A stretch of DNA of 64,000 nt from Blastobasis lacticolella (Eukaryota > Arthropoda > Insecta > Lepidoptera > Blastobasidae): the NCBI GenBank assembly GCA_905147135.1, contig LR990065.1, positions 1,116,001 through 1,180,000 on the forward strand. The letters are read 5' to 3'. The notes beneath the pieces are model-generated. The model had not been told where the DNA came from, ran no database searches, and saw only the letters and a list, made by a program, of their open reading frames with translations. Below, one piece after another: positions 22,440 through 31,500 of the stretch. The position numbers and the translations under genes are program-made. How positions within the stretch are numbered: the first letter of the stretch is position 1; every line of letters begins with the position of its first letter.

Positions 22440-23190
22440 ACATATATAATCATGTATGATCATATATGAAAGTGCCCATATATTATTACATATGGTCAGA
22501 TAAGAAAATTGGCCTGATATGATCCTATATGGTCATACATGATTTGATATAACTATATATGATAAGATACAATCATATATTCAAGAACATTATTATATTT
22601 TTTGTTGTTAAAATTTTTTAATAATATATTATTAATTTATTAAAATCACATAATTTTTACTATTATTTAAAAATAACGAATTTTCATTTATAAAAAATGA
22701 ATAAAAAAAGTTGAGAGTCACCATGACTTAATTGTGACGGTCACCCACCCAAGTTCTAACCACGCTCAATGCTGCTTAACTTCAGTTATCTCGATGGTCC
22801 TTGAATTCCCCGGCTGCTGTCCTGCTGATATGTTATCTTAGTTGAATTACAAAGTACATAAAGTAAAAGATTAATATACATATGATCTTATAAGATCATA
22901 TACGATCATATATGAATCATATATGATTACATATGGATCATATATGGGCCGTATATGATCATATATACTACATATCAGATCATATATTGACTATACATGA
23001 TTATATTTGTATCATATAAGATCATACCAGATCAAATATGGGTCATATATGATAATATATAGTCAATATATCCTAATATATAGTCAATATGATAACATAT
23101 GTATCATATATGATCATATGTTGTCCACATGTGGCAATTTATAACTTACATATTATCATATATGTTTCCATATATTATAACATACTGGGT
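22440..23190. repeat. catatatgatcatatat palindromic repeat field
   Basis: Two clusters (22,440-22,580 and 22,880-23,190) consist of loosely repeated units such as atcatatatgatcatatatg, each self-complementary, with variants ggtcatatatgata and tggtcatacatgat. They are separated by about 300 bp without the motif (22,590-22,875). The units can form many alternative hairpins. No similar field occurs elsewhere in the window. Confidence 0.85.
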
Positions 23191-23234
23191 ACTTGTTACG
23201 ACGTGTAGTTGCCTAAGGCTCCCGTGAAAAGAAA

Positions 23235-23408
23235 ATGTTTTCTGCTCAATCTTTGGCTCAGGCGGCAGTCATCAGATTAGAATAGAGATGATCTCTAGAA
23301 AGAAAATTCACCAGACTTCAGACAGACTTGAGCCAAGTCAGGTCTGAATTATCCACGGCTCAGCGAGATTTGGACAGAGTGAGATCTAATGTCCGATACT
23401 CATCTTGA
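23235..23408 (+). pseudogene. Decayed coiled-coil reading frame
   Basis: From the ATG at 23,235 one frame gives MFSAQSLAQAAVIRLE, then two stops three codons apart (TAG and TGA), and then an open stretch including TRLQTDLSQVRSELSTAQRD and LDRVRSNV before a TGA at 23,406. The second half has a heptad-like spacing of Leu/Val and alternating charge, as in a coiled coil, and codon use looks protein-coding although the surrounding DNA is AT-rich. A splice-donor-like aaaggtatac follows at about 23,416. No family recognised. It may be an old exon of the transferred block or a chance frame. Confidence 0.4.
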
Positions 23409-23409
23409 A

Positions 23410-23980
23410 TATGAAAGGTATACTGTATTTCTTAGTTATCTTGAAATCTCATTTCCATGCATCAGTTTTTTAAAAGCGTTACAATTTTGGGTTTATGTTA
23501 AGCTAATACTTTGAGATTAAGATAAAAAATCAATGACAACGTGATAACTTGAGCAAGTAGAGTCAGCGCCGGTGAGGTCATTAATCAATATCATCACACG
23601 CCAAATTCATGCATTGGCCTGATGAATGTTAGCCAACTTAAGAAGCAAGAAAGTGAATAATAGTGTAATACTTCAGATCCATTACAAAGATTAAATGCAA
23701 AAGTACATTTCAAGATAAACTTAAGCCTTAACAAAATAAATTCATACAAATCTTCCAACAAATCTTATAGTTAACGAGATAATTCTTACAGACTATGATT
23801 ATAAGAGTACAAAAGTTCACACAACCTTATAAATGCTCTCAGCTGCCATTTTACTCAATTTTAAAATAATACGTAACATAAAAATTACATGTAAATACTA
23901 ATGCTAATGATTGAGTCAGCCTTGAAAATGGCAGTTGTCAGTGATAAAAAGGCAAGCTTTGGTAAAAATTATGGATAAAA
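23410..23980. other. Intergenic DNA 3' of the spliced gene
   Basis: AT-rich, no coding frame. A likely polyadenylation region for the minus-strand gene lies here, but no single signal stands out. Confidence 0.35.
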
Positions 23981-23982
23981 TT

Positions 23983-25193
23983 TTAGAGCATTGAGGCTAC
24001 TCTCACGAATAGGTAGTACATGAATAGTAGAAATATTGTTAGAATGATGCCAAGCCCTATCAAGGCGTCCAATTGCTCCCGTAAGCGCCATCTGGAACAA
24101 AAAGATAACTTTAAAATAAGATTTTTTATGTTATAGAAAGAAACTGTAGGATAAATACCATGGTTTTGAAAATGCGATAGATTTTTGAATTGATTTTTTT
24201 CACAAGAATAGTAGGGTCCTTATTAAACGTAAACTGGTGTAGTACCGTCGAAATCCTGGAAAATTCAAAAAGAAGTCACAACGCAGCCTTTCGAAAGTAG
24301 AGCACACCCACATGCTTGCGCTTTGTGAGGTGTGCAATTAGTTGAGTGGAAATAACACACATAGAACAGACAGTTTATGATTGTCAAAAACTTACTCCAT
24401 GATCTTAATCTTCGGGTACGTTGTCTTGAGAATTGGTTTGTGAACCAAGTTACCGGTAATGCCTCTAATTTCCAGGATTTTGCAGATGTCTGGAACCGCA
24501 ATCGTTATTTCTCCACGTCCCGGCATCTTTTGAATCGATTCCATATCAAGAGAATGGAAATTAAGATTTTCAGTTTCTAATGATCTGAAATTGAAATATA
24601 AATCACAGTAATAACATAAGTAGGTATAATAGAAGTAAAATACTTTGTAAAACTTACATATCATTTCGCTTTCCACCAGAAATTAGTACAATCTCTGACG
24701 GCAAGATCAGATCAATTTTATAGAAATTATCCGGTCTGTAAATAGAAAACACATTTTAAAATCTTGAACCTTCAGAAGTAAATGCAGGATTTAGAATAAG
24801 AATACTTACATTTCTTCAATTATTTTGAAAACAAATCCAATTCTCAAATCATTTTGTATCAGCTCTGTAGAAATGTTGTTTATTGTTAAAATAACACGTT
24901 GACCTTCTAAGTAATGCACTATCGCATTTCGCACAGCCTTCAAAATTTTGATCGGAATTTCTTCGCAAAGCCACGCGCTCGGTACTTGAATCCCAAAAAT
25001 TATGTTCTGGTAATCTTCCATAATTGACGATCTAAAAACAGTTTCAATATGATTTAACCAAAACTTTTGAAAAACACATCCAGACAAAACTGTTCTAATT
25101 ATTATGCAGAATCTATAAATACCTTGATGTTGCGCACGTCGAAATAGGTTTTGCGCCGGTGCTTGGAAGATGTTGTGCAGTAAAATGGTACAT
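23983..25193 (-). CDS. Six-exon gene of unknown function, possible C-terminal membrane anchor
   Basis: I do not recognise this protein. Exons on the minus strand are 25,193-25,123 (ATG TAC CAT start), 25,031-24,810, 24,735-24,658, 24,584-24,396, 24,255-24,159 and 24,091-23,983. The first four junctions keep phase 2 throughout, with donors gtaagt at three of them and pyrimidine-rich acceptors. The first three introns are 91, 74 and 73 bp, short as in many bracovirus and insect genes. Exon 2 encodes the soluble-looking segment MEDYQNIIFGIQVPSAWLCE and onwards; exon 4 includes EITIAVPDICKILEIRGITG. Exon 6 has a frame with a strongly hydrophobic run, LIGLGIILTIFLLFMYYLFV, just before its stop, which would anchor the protein by its C terminus. 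The last junction is uncertain. The clean donor after the exon 5 ATG leads into a different 40-codon frame; the anchor frame needs a weaker donor 14 bases on. This could be a lesion. Total about 230-240 residues. It lies between PTP genes on the same strand, which suggests that it came with them. Confidence 0.6.
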
Positions 25194-25199
25194 GTTCTT

Positions 25200-26100
25200 T
25201 CACTGTTAACTTATTTGCTGCAATATCCAAAAAGTTGTCAAATATTCTTACAAACTTTACTGGGATACGAGAGCACACGCGTACACCTTGAAGGTGTTTT
25301 TTGAACTGCTGAATTGACTGCGTCTCAAGTAGCTATTCATGCAATAACAAATACCGAAGATTGTCGATCTTATTTATCGATCAAAGTCGATTTTTGCTTG
25401 TCATCTCAACTGCATTGTCAAAACGTATAAACTTGCATGTATTCTAATAAGATTATGATCATAGATGTAACGTTGGTAGTAAAGCACATATTCTTCAAAT
25501 CGAAGGTCAATGAAGGTCAATGAAGGTCACTATCATGAACCAAAGCTTAGACCATTTTTAAAACGAAAATTTGTACTAGTCCCACCACCAGCGGCTATTA
25601 GCTATTACTGATTGTTTACTCATTAAGATCTTTCTTCTAAATCCTGCTACAATTATTTTTCTACAATCCTTATAAGATTTTAATGAAAGTACACTTATTT
25701 TTTAAGTGAATATATTTAATGTGTTCAAAGATGAGCATAATTGGCCAATTAGTTTAGAAACGATGGCAATTTAAAGTTATCAAAATCCCAAATTTCTTAG
25801 GAGCATGCCGGGGAGCAACTAAATTGTTGATAGCTTGGGACTAGCTTGGGTGTGGCGAACAAAGGGTTCTAATGAAAGGTCATCGACGTTGCTACATTGG
25901 TATTTATGAAAATGATTGATAGTGTGCGTGCATACGTGCATGAGTATAATGTGTGCACGAATGAAATCATAGCCTGTTTAGTACAACGAGATAATCAATA
26001 AACTTGATTACTCCTTTTACAATGCATTAACGAAATAAGAACATTTTATTAGATTATGGTTTGTTATAAAAGTGGATAAGTACCATAGATAGTATTTTCG
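25200..26100. other. Intergenic DNA
   Basis: The upstream region of the spliced gene lies here; no TATA box is obvious. A triplicated tcaatgaaggtcaatgaagg-type motif occurs at 25,506-25,530. Otherwise there are no features. Confidence 0.4.
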
Positions 26101-26340
26101 ACGACCTGAGTGGTTCAGTGGTCAACATCGTTAGCCACGCAAGAGGTCCCGGGTTCGATTCCCGGCCGGGCAGAAATTTAAATGATGAATTTTAATTTCT
26201 GTTACGGGTCTGGGTGTTCTATGTATAATAAGTATGTATTTATAATAAAAAAGTATATAAGTAGTATATCAGTTAGCTAGCACCCATAGCACAAGCCTTG
26301 CTTAGTTTGGGGATAGATGGCGCTGTGTAAATTTGTCCAC
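26101..26340 (+). mobile_element. tRNA-derived SINE (Metulj-like), copy 2
   Basis: The head has gagtggttcagtggtcaac and B-box gggttcgattcccgg; body and tail are collinear with copies 1 and 3. It is followed by a T-rich run at 26,342-26,368. It lies inside the PTP block, so the insertion is younger than the arrival of the block. Confidence 0.85.
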
Positions 26341-26369
26341 GATTTTTTTTTTTATTTTTTTTTTATTTT

Positions 26370-27914
26370 AGCTTGTTACTAAGAAGAAAAAAGGTCTTGG
26401 AGGCGATTATTTTAGAGATTACTTATTACACTAGATAGCTACCGATAAATTGATTCTCATACTTAACCATATTTACTAAGTTACCATAACCATAATGAGA
26501 ACAAATATGGAAGATCAATCTATAATCAGGTAGTCACGTTATATGATTGTAAAAAAAGTTCGGTCATAGTTTACACGTGAGGTTAAGCTCCGAAATTAAA
26601 TAAATAAACGTTTACTTTCCCGTCAAGGACACCGGTTTATTGACACCGTAACCTATCAGCGGAGCGCTGTTGGTATAATAGATTAGTCACAGCTGTGCGA
26701 AAATAGGTAACATATTCTGTGTGGCTACCGTACAAAAGTAAGTATTGTTTTTAACGCTGCGAATAATGAAGATAGACAAAAATGAATTAGTACATCACTA
26801 GTACAACTGAAATCACGACTCGACATAAAACCAACCAAAGACCCACGTGTTAGTGGCGTGGAAAGTCTAGCCGTATGATGTGAAACCTGTTTATTCTTTG
26901 GTAGTGTGTACATTCAGATGAATACGTATGCGTACATGAAATTCATGTGTTTATGCAATACCAAATTCATTAAAGACATAACGATTTCGTTGAAAGATAG
27001 AATATTTTAAATGGATTTTTTTTTACCTTTTGTTCAAATAGATGAACCGTTTCCTACTGCTTTGATAAAATATGAAGCCTTGTTGCTATGGAACAGCTGC
27101 CAGAGAGCAGGACATTGCTGTATCAAAATTGTTCAATTTGACATAACGCATAGAATTGAATTTAGTGCGTTGTAAATAAGCAATTAAACCTCAAACCTCA
27201 TTTAATGGATGCGTAAGCGTTTTGTTCCAAATTGGCGCGCACTGCGAATGATGCTTTAAATAAGTTGTTAATATTCCTCACTTACTAATCAACTCAGCAA
27301 ATTTCAGAACTATGTTTATCTCAATTTGATTTTTTCGTCTGATATTTCTGAATGCAAACTTTTAGACGGCTTTAGAATTTCCCTAGTAATTTGTTTCAAA
27401 TTTTTTAATGCGCACCCAATAGTTTACTAGTTTTAATTACAGTTTTACTTGTCAACTAGTTGCATAATTGCATAGAAATATTAATGTCGGAACAATTGTA
27501 ACATAAAAGTCAACTTGCTATATCCTCAATTACTTTTGAAATTTCAAATCAGTAGTTCAAATATAGTAGTAACACAATTGTGCAATTATAAATTGAGTGA
27601 TAATAATCGCGTCAGTTAGTGCTCCGGTGTTGTGTAAATGAGTGCCACTTATGAGTTACTCATTGAGAGTTCATGAGGAGCAATTGAATAAATCATTGTT
27701 AATGCGATTCAACGATTCAATTATCTGTTGACTGTTTCACTTATGATATCTAAACAATACCCGATATGAAATATTGTTTCATGGCTAAAGAAATTTCATT
27801 GATTATATCGTGGTGTAATGAATCTCAAAGTAACTGTTACATAACTTTTTATTACAAAATACAGCATAAACACAAAAAGTAGTTATTCATTGAGCAAAAA
27901 ATAATGAGTATGAT
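26370..27914. other. AT-rich DNA between the SINE and the intact PTP
   Basis: No protein-like frame or repeat recognised. AATAAA on the minus strand at 27,848-27,853 is a plausible polyadenylation signal for the PTP that ends at 27,915. Confidence 0.45.
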
Positions 27915-28739
27915 TTAGGATATGACAATATAATAGTACAAAACCATATAGATAAAAATGTACTGATTAACATTAGATAGACAGTTGGGTCTTTGCTTTC
28001 TGAGTTTTAATACCGTGGAAAATACGTCGAGTTTCCCTGTATCGTCTAATCTTGACAAACAGATGTCTATGGCACAAAACGCCATGGATCTTCCTAGCCC
28101 ACTATTGCAGTGAACAACTATCGGGCTTGCATGCGTATCACTAGCTGATTGGCCGTATAACTTTGTCGTTAGTACCAAGTCAATGAAGCTGAATTCGTCA
28201 GGAGATAAATCGCGTTCTTGCCATTTTTCGTACAACAAGTGAGTGACTTTCAAACAGTCACCATCTTCATTCGTCACCTCAAGGTGCGTAATTATGAAGC
28301 CTGGATGTGTCGAATCAACCTTGACCGTAGCTATCTTAAATTTTCCAAATTGCATCGTTACTTTTTCTACTGGACTCCAATAACGATAGCACTGGGTCTT
28401 GCCATTTTCAATAGTACTGCACAACATAACGATGATTTGAGTTCTGTGCTGCCATATTATTCTCCAGAAGTAGGAACTGGTGTTCTTTATAGTAGGTGCT
28501 TGACACACGATGTACTTCTTAGAGTTCTTGAAACCATCAACGTAACTAGCGTTCATATAATCCTCAGAGTTTTCTTCTTCTGGAAAACGTACACGGCTTC
28601 GATCAAAGCACGTCATGTCTTGTGTCTCAATCTTCATAATGTTGTCGTGCTCATCACAAAGAAATTTACTGGCGTTGGTACGGTCGATCAATTTAACGAG
28701 ACCACTGCGACTCAGTGTCTTAGAATTTCCATTCCCCAT
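27915..28739 (-). CDS. Bracovirus-type protein tyrosine phosphatase, intact
   Basis: A 274-residue intronless reading frame encodes a complete single-domain PTP, close to the roughly 300 residues usual for bracovirus PTPs. In order: DRSRVRF (residues 46-52), pTyr-loop YMNASYVDGF (61-70), IVCQAP with the following FWRIIWQ helix (77-97), QIIVML (101-106), a WPD-loop position reading W173-Q-E175, and the signature HCNSGLGRS with nucleophile Cys211 and Arg217. The Q-loop region has KQRPNC. The general acid Asp is replaced by Glu175 and the Pro by Gln, so activity may be reduced. The protein starts MGNGNS, a good N-myristoylation motif, pointing to membrane attachment. PTPs of this class remove phosphate from tyrosines; in bracoviruses they are linked to suppression of host blood cells. 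It is divergent from the PTP-like gene at 29,219, 480 bp apart. Its own TATA and initiator are present. Sure as a PTP; origin and activity are inferred. Confidence 0.93.
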   Translation of the reverse strand: MGNGNSKTLSRSGLVKLIDRTNASKFLCDEHDNIMKIETQDMTCFDRSRVRFPEEENSEDYMNASYVDGFKNSKKYIVCQAPTIKNTSSYFWRIIWQHRTQIIVMLCSTIENGKTQCYRYWSPVEKVTMQFGKFKIATVKVDSTHPGFIITHLEVTNEDGDCLKVTHLLYEKWQERDLSPDEFSFIDLVLTTKLYGQSASDTHASPIVVHCNSGLGRSMAFCAIDICLSRLDDTGKLDVFSTVLKLRKQRPNCLSNVNQYIFIYMVLYYYIVIS

Positions 28740-28815
28740 TTCAATTATTGCAGGTACAAAAGAGTTTGGGTTGATATTTACTTAGAAATCGAGCAGGGTT
28801 CAGGAATGAGCTACA

Positions 28816-28850
28816 ACTGATGTCTTTTTAACTGTAAATCGCCATTTATA
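28816..28850 (-). promoter_or_regulatory. TATA box and TCAGT initiator of the intact PTP
   Basis: On the minus strand TATAAAT (28,844-28,850) is followed by TCAGT (28,816-28,820) 30 bases later, within ATCAGTTG, an arthropod initiator. The ATG at 28,739 is 77 bases beyond. Geometry is the same as in front of the broken PTP. Confidence 0.75.
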
Positions 28851-29124
28851 GAAGCTCCGTTTCCTTAATAACTCTCTGACACATATATGAATAACTCAGT
28901 GGTTAGATTATTGTTACTATTCAATATATATTCTAAATATTACACACAAGGGCAAATATTACATGCCTTTATCAATTGACGTCATAAAAAAAAACCCAAG
29001 TAGGATAATTTGAATTAAATAATATAACTACATGCTGAAAAACATTATCAACAGGAAAGTATATTAATATAATTAACCACAAAACGTAATAACTTTGGAA
29101 TATAACTCATAATCGCGTTACGCA

Positions 29125-29155
29125 TATTCTATTTGCTTCAATGCAGAGTCAGTAA
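29125..29155 (+). promoter_or_regulatory. Possible initiator of the inactive PTP
   Basis: A TCAGT initiator occurs at about 29,149-29,153 with an AT-rich catattcta about 26 bases upstream. The TATA match is weaker than for the other two PTPs. Confidence 0.4.
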
Positions 29156-29218
29156 AATAGAATCATTTGTTTTGATCACACGTGTTCTGTTTCAATCTAC
29201 TACTGGATTTATTTGACG

Positions 29219-30178
29219 ATGGCTGTAAACCTCTCAGCAATTTATGGAGCTCGCAGTTTCATGCGAAGATTAGAAGACCCGAAATACATAGAAATACTTC
29301 TTCGGGAGCACTTGGGCATCATCAACATGCCAATTGAAGGCACCAGTGACATCTTCCGGCAGCCTAAAAACAGGAAGAAGAATCATAACTTGAATTACCC
29401 ATGCTGGGATATTTCTCGAGTGGTTTTGAAATCCTACAATGATTCAGACTACATCATTGCCAATTATGTGAGGGGACACAACTTTAGTTCCAAATTCATC
29501 GCAACGCAGCAACCAATGGCCAATACTTTCGATGATTTTTGGAGCATGGTCTGGCAAGAGAACTCTCGTGTGATTGTGATGCTCAATGGTACCAAGTCAG
29601 AACCATCAGGCCTTCAATACTTTCCTACGAACCAAGATCATATTATCTTAGCAAAATTCATAATCAAGACAGAAAGCATCAGGATGGAACCCCAGTACAC
29701 CAGCACAACCTTGACTGTTATTCACAAACCAACCGGAGAATCAAGGACAATACACCACTTCAAATATTTGGACTGGCCAGAAAATGGTATTCCGGACTCA
29801 AAATTTTTTCTTGAATTTCTGCTAGCTGTCAACAGGCAGGACCAACAAAATTTAACAGAAGCGATACAGACCAAGCAGTCTTTACCCGGTCCAATTATTA
29901 TTCATAGTGATAATGGTGTAGGTAGAACTTCAACATATTGTGTGATCGACATGTGCTTGTATTCTTTAGTACATACGGCATCTGTTTCCGTGCCGCTGAC
30001 AGTTTTAAAAGTTGGACAACAACGAAATGTTAGTATCCAAAATCCAAATCATTACTTTTTCATTCATAATGTCTTGTTTTACTTTTTGAATACCATTATA
30101 TCAAATAGTTCAATGTTCGTCGAATTTCGCATTCATCTGACCAAAAAGGACTTGCATTTGTTAACATTACATTGTTGA
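29219..30178 (+). CDS. PTP-like protein with catalytic Cys replaced by Ser
   Basis: The first ATG of the frame is at 29,219 (an upstream in-frame TTG is not a likely eukaryotic start), giving 319 residues without introns. The PTP fold is complete: DISRVVL, DYIIANYVRGH for the pTyr loop, FIATQQP, DDFWSMVWQ, RVIVML, the WPD-loop W186-P-E188 and the P-loop HSDNGVGRTS. The nucleophilic Cys is Ser230, while Arg236 is kept. The general acid is Glu188 instead of Asp. With Ser in place of Cys the enzyme cannot form the phospho-cysteine intermediate, but such proteins may still bind phosphotyrosine, as with known inactive bracovirus PTPs and substrate-trapping mutants. The long frame without stops suggests selection or recent origin. 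AATAAA overlaps the stop (30,179-30,184) and another lies at about 30,201. The C-terminal 25 residues extend past the usual end of the domain. Confidence 0.92.
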   Translation: MAVNLSAIYGARSFMRRLEDPKYIEILLREHLGIINMPIEGTSDIFRQPKNRKKNHNLNYPCWDISRVVLKSYNDSDYIIANYVRGHNFSSKFIATQQPMANTFDDFWSMVWQENSRVIVMLNGTKSEPSGLQYFPTNQDHIILAKFIIKTESIRMEPQYTSTTLTVIHKPTGESRTIHHFKYLDWPENGIPDSKFFLEFLLAVNRQDQQNLTEAIQTKQSLPGPIIIHSDNGVGRTSTYCVIDMCLYSLVHTASVSVPLTVLKVGQQRNVSIQNPNHYFFIHNVLFYFLNTIISNSSMFVEFRIHLTKKDLHLLTLHC

Positions 30179-30189
30179 ATAAACATGTA

Positions 30190-31500
30190 ATCTACTGAGA
30201 ATAAAAGAACTATCAGTATTGATCAGTGTATCCTATTTTAAGTCAACCATTGCTGCCATAAGAGTAAAGCAATCAGATTCATGGTCTTATAACAATTTCT
30301 TATTTCTGAAATATGTTTCTTTACAAAAAATTGCTAATGTATCGATGTAGCATATGTTTACTATAAGAGATGAGTCATCTCATAACTAATGAGGGCTATT
30401 CACCTCATAATCACGCTGCGTATTGTGTAACCAAGGCCAAAAGGAACCGGCGTAAAGTTGTCAAATTCTTATCGTTCAAAGACGACCACGTTGATTTCAT
30501 TTATAGAACGTGTTGGCTCAAAGCTGTTTATTCGCGAGTTACTTATAGGCGTTGTCAGAGAGTGAACGTGTTTGAGTCGCGATAACGTCATGATTTTTGT
30601 GTTGCATTGTGTCAAAACGTGAGACCAACAGTAACTATATTCATATTTTGAATATAACATGTTCTTTTGATTGGGCAAGTGATGATGATGATGATGAGAG
30701 AAGGATTATTGTTTGGTCACCAAACTCAATCGTTATAGGTATAAAAACATTTAATGCGAGTGCAGAAAAAAGGGCGCGTTCTAAATGCTTATGTATCTAA
30801 CAGATAAAGTTTCAAATTGACAACCAATTTTGCACGTAAAAAAATTTATTTTCAAGTTGATGAGTTTTTCCGATTATGATTTATAAATTTCTACATGGAA
30901 AACGTTTCTGTTAATAATTCTAGACACTCTTATTACGGACCACTTGCCAGTCTAATTGTAGTTTTAAAAATTCGTCTCCCAAATACTTTTTTATACAATT
31001 ACATAGTTTTGCAGCATGATTCCACTCCGTCTTAATTACACACCTGTTATAAATTATTTAGACGCTAATGCCGCATCAAATTATTTTATCTCTTCCAAAG
31101 TTTCTAGGAAGAACTTCTAAACCTGAAACCATGATAACTTCTGGTCTGCTCTGATGCATTAGTAACCGAGACTATTTGCATATCAAAGTCAGAAAATCCC
31201 CTGATAATCCCATTTCGGAACCCACTAATAAGCACTACAGGAATATCTGTAATAATTCTACGGAAACTGAAATATGCGTATGAAAAACAAGAGCTTTTAA
31301 AACCAAAATATTATGCAAAAAAGAAAGTTATAAAAAATATTACAAACAAAAATTGTGCACTTCTTTTGAAAAAACTTAAATTATCTAGAAATAATGATAC
31401 TTCACTCGAATAAATGAACATTAATTAATGACAAACGTGATTGTCAAATAACTACGGTGGCAACATAACGGCTAATGTCGCGCATATTCATATTCATTTA
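30190..31500. other. Intergenic DNA at the right side of the PTP block
   Basis: Frames of about 70 codons near 30,370-30,800 show no motif. A (gat)n microsatellite lies at 30,681-30,698. No viral junction sequence could be recognised by eye. Confidence 0.4.

Noticed and set aside
28218..28820. 200-codon plus-strand frame opposite the intact PTP
   Set aside because: It is the antisense of a conserved PTP domain; it has no motif of its own and its residues are an echo of the minus-strand codons.
29213..29218. Start of the inactive PTP at TTG 29,213
   Set aside because: A non-ATG start is unlikely in this eukaryotic context; the ATG at 29,219 is two codons downstream and gives the usual PTP N-terminus length. 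The same applies to the frame opening at 21,739, where the ATG at 21,730 was used.
27915..30178. PTP genes as ordinary host cellular PTPs
   Set aside because: Lepidopteran cellular PTPs normally have introns and extra domains; two intronless single-domain copies, one with Cys-to-Ser, in a cluster with a third relic fit bracovirus PTPs much better. A tree would settle it.
18400..31450. Wasp proviral segment in a wasp genome
   Set aside because: Considered because the genes are wasp-virus-like. The flanking and inserted repeats (Metulj-like SINEs, lepidopteran LINE ORF1 types, Helitron) point to Lepidoptera, and no segment-end direct repeats were recognised. Not excluded without a search.
17800..31500. 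Virus-host integration junctions
   Set aside because: I looked for AGCTTT-type circle junctions and for a host-integration motif but could not identify either with confidence by eye; sites such as the AGCTTT within the PTP relic are coding coincidences.
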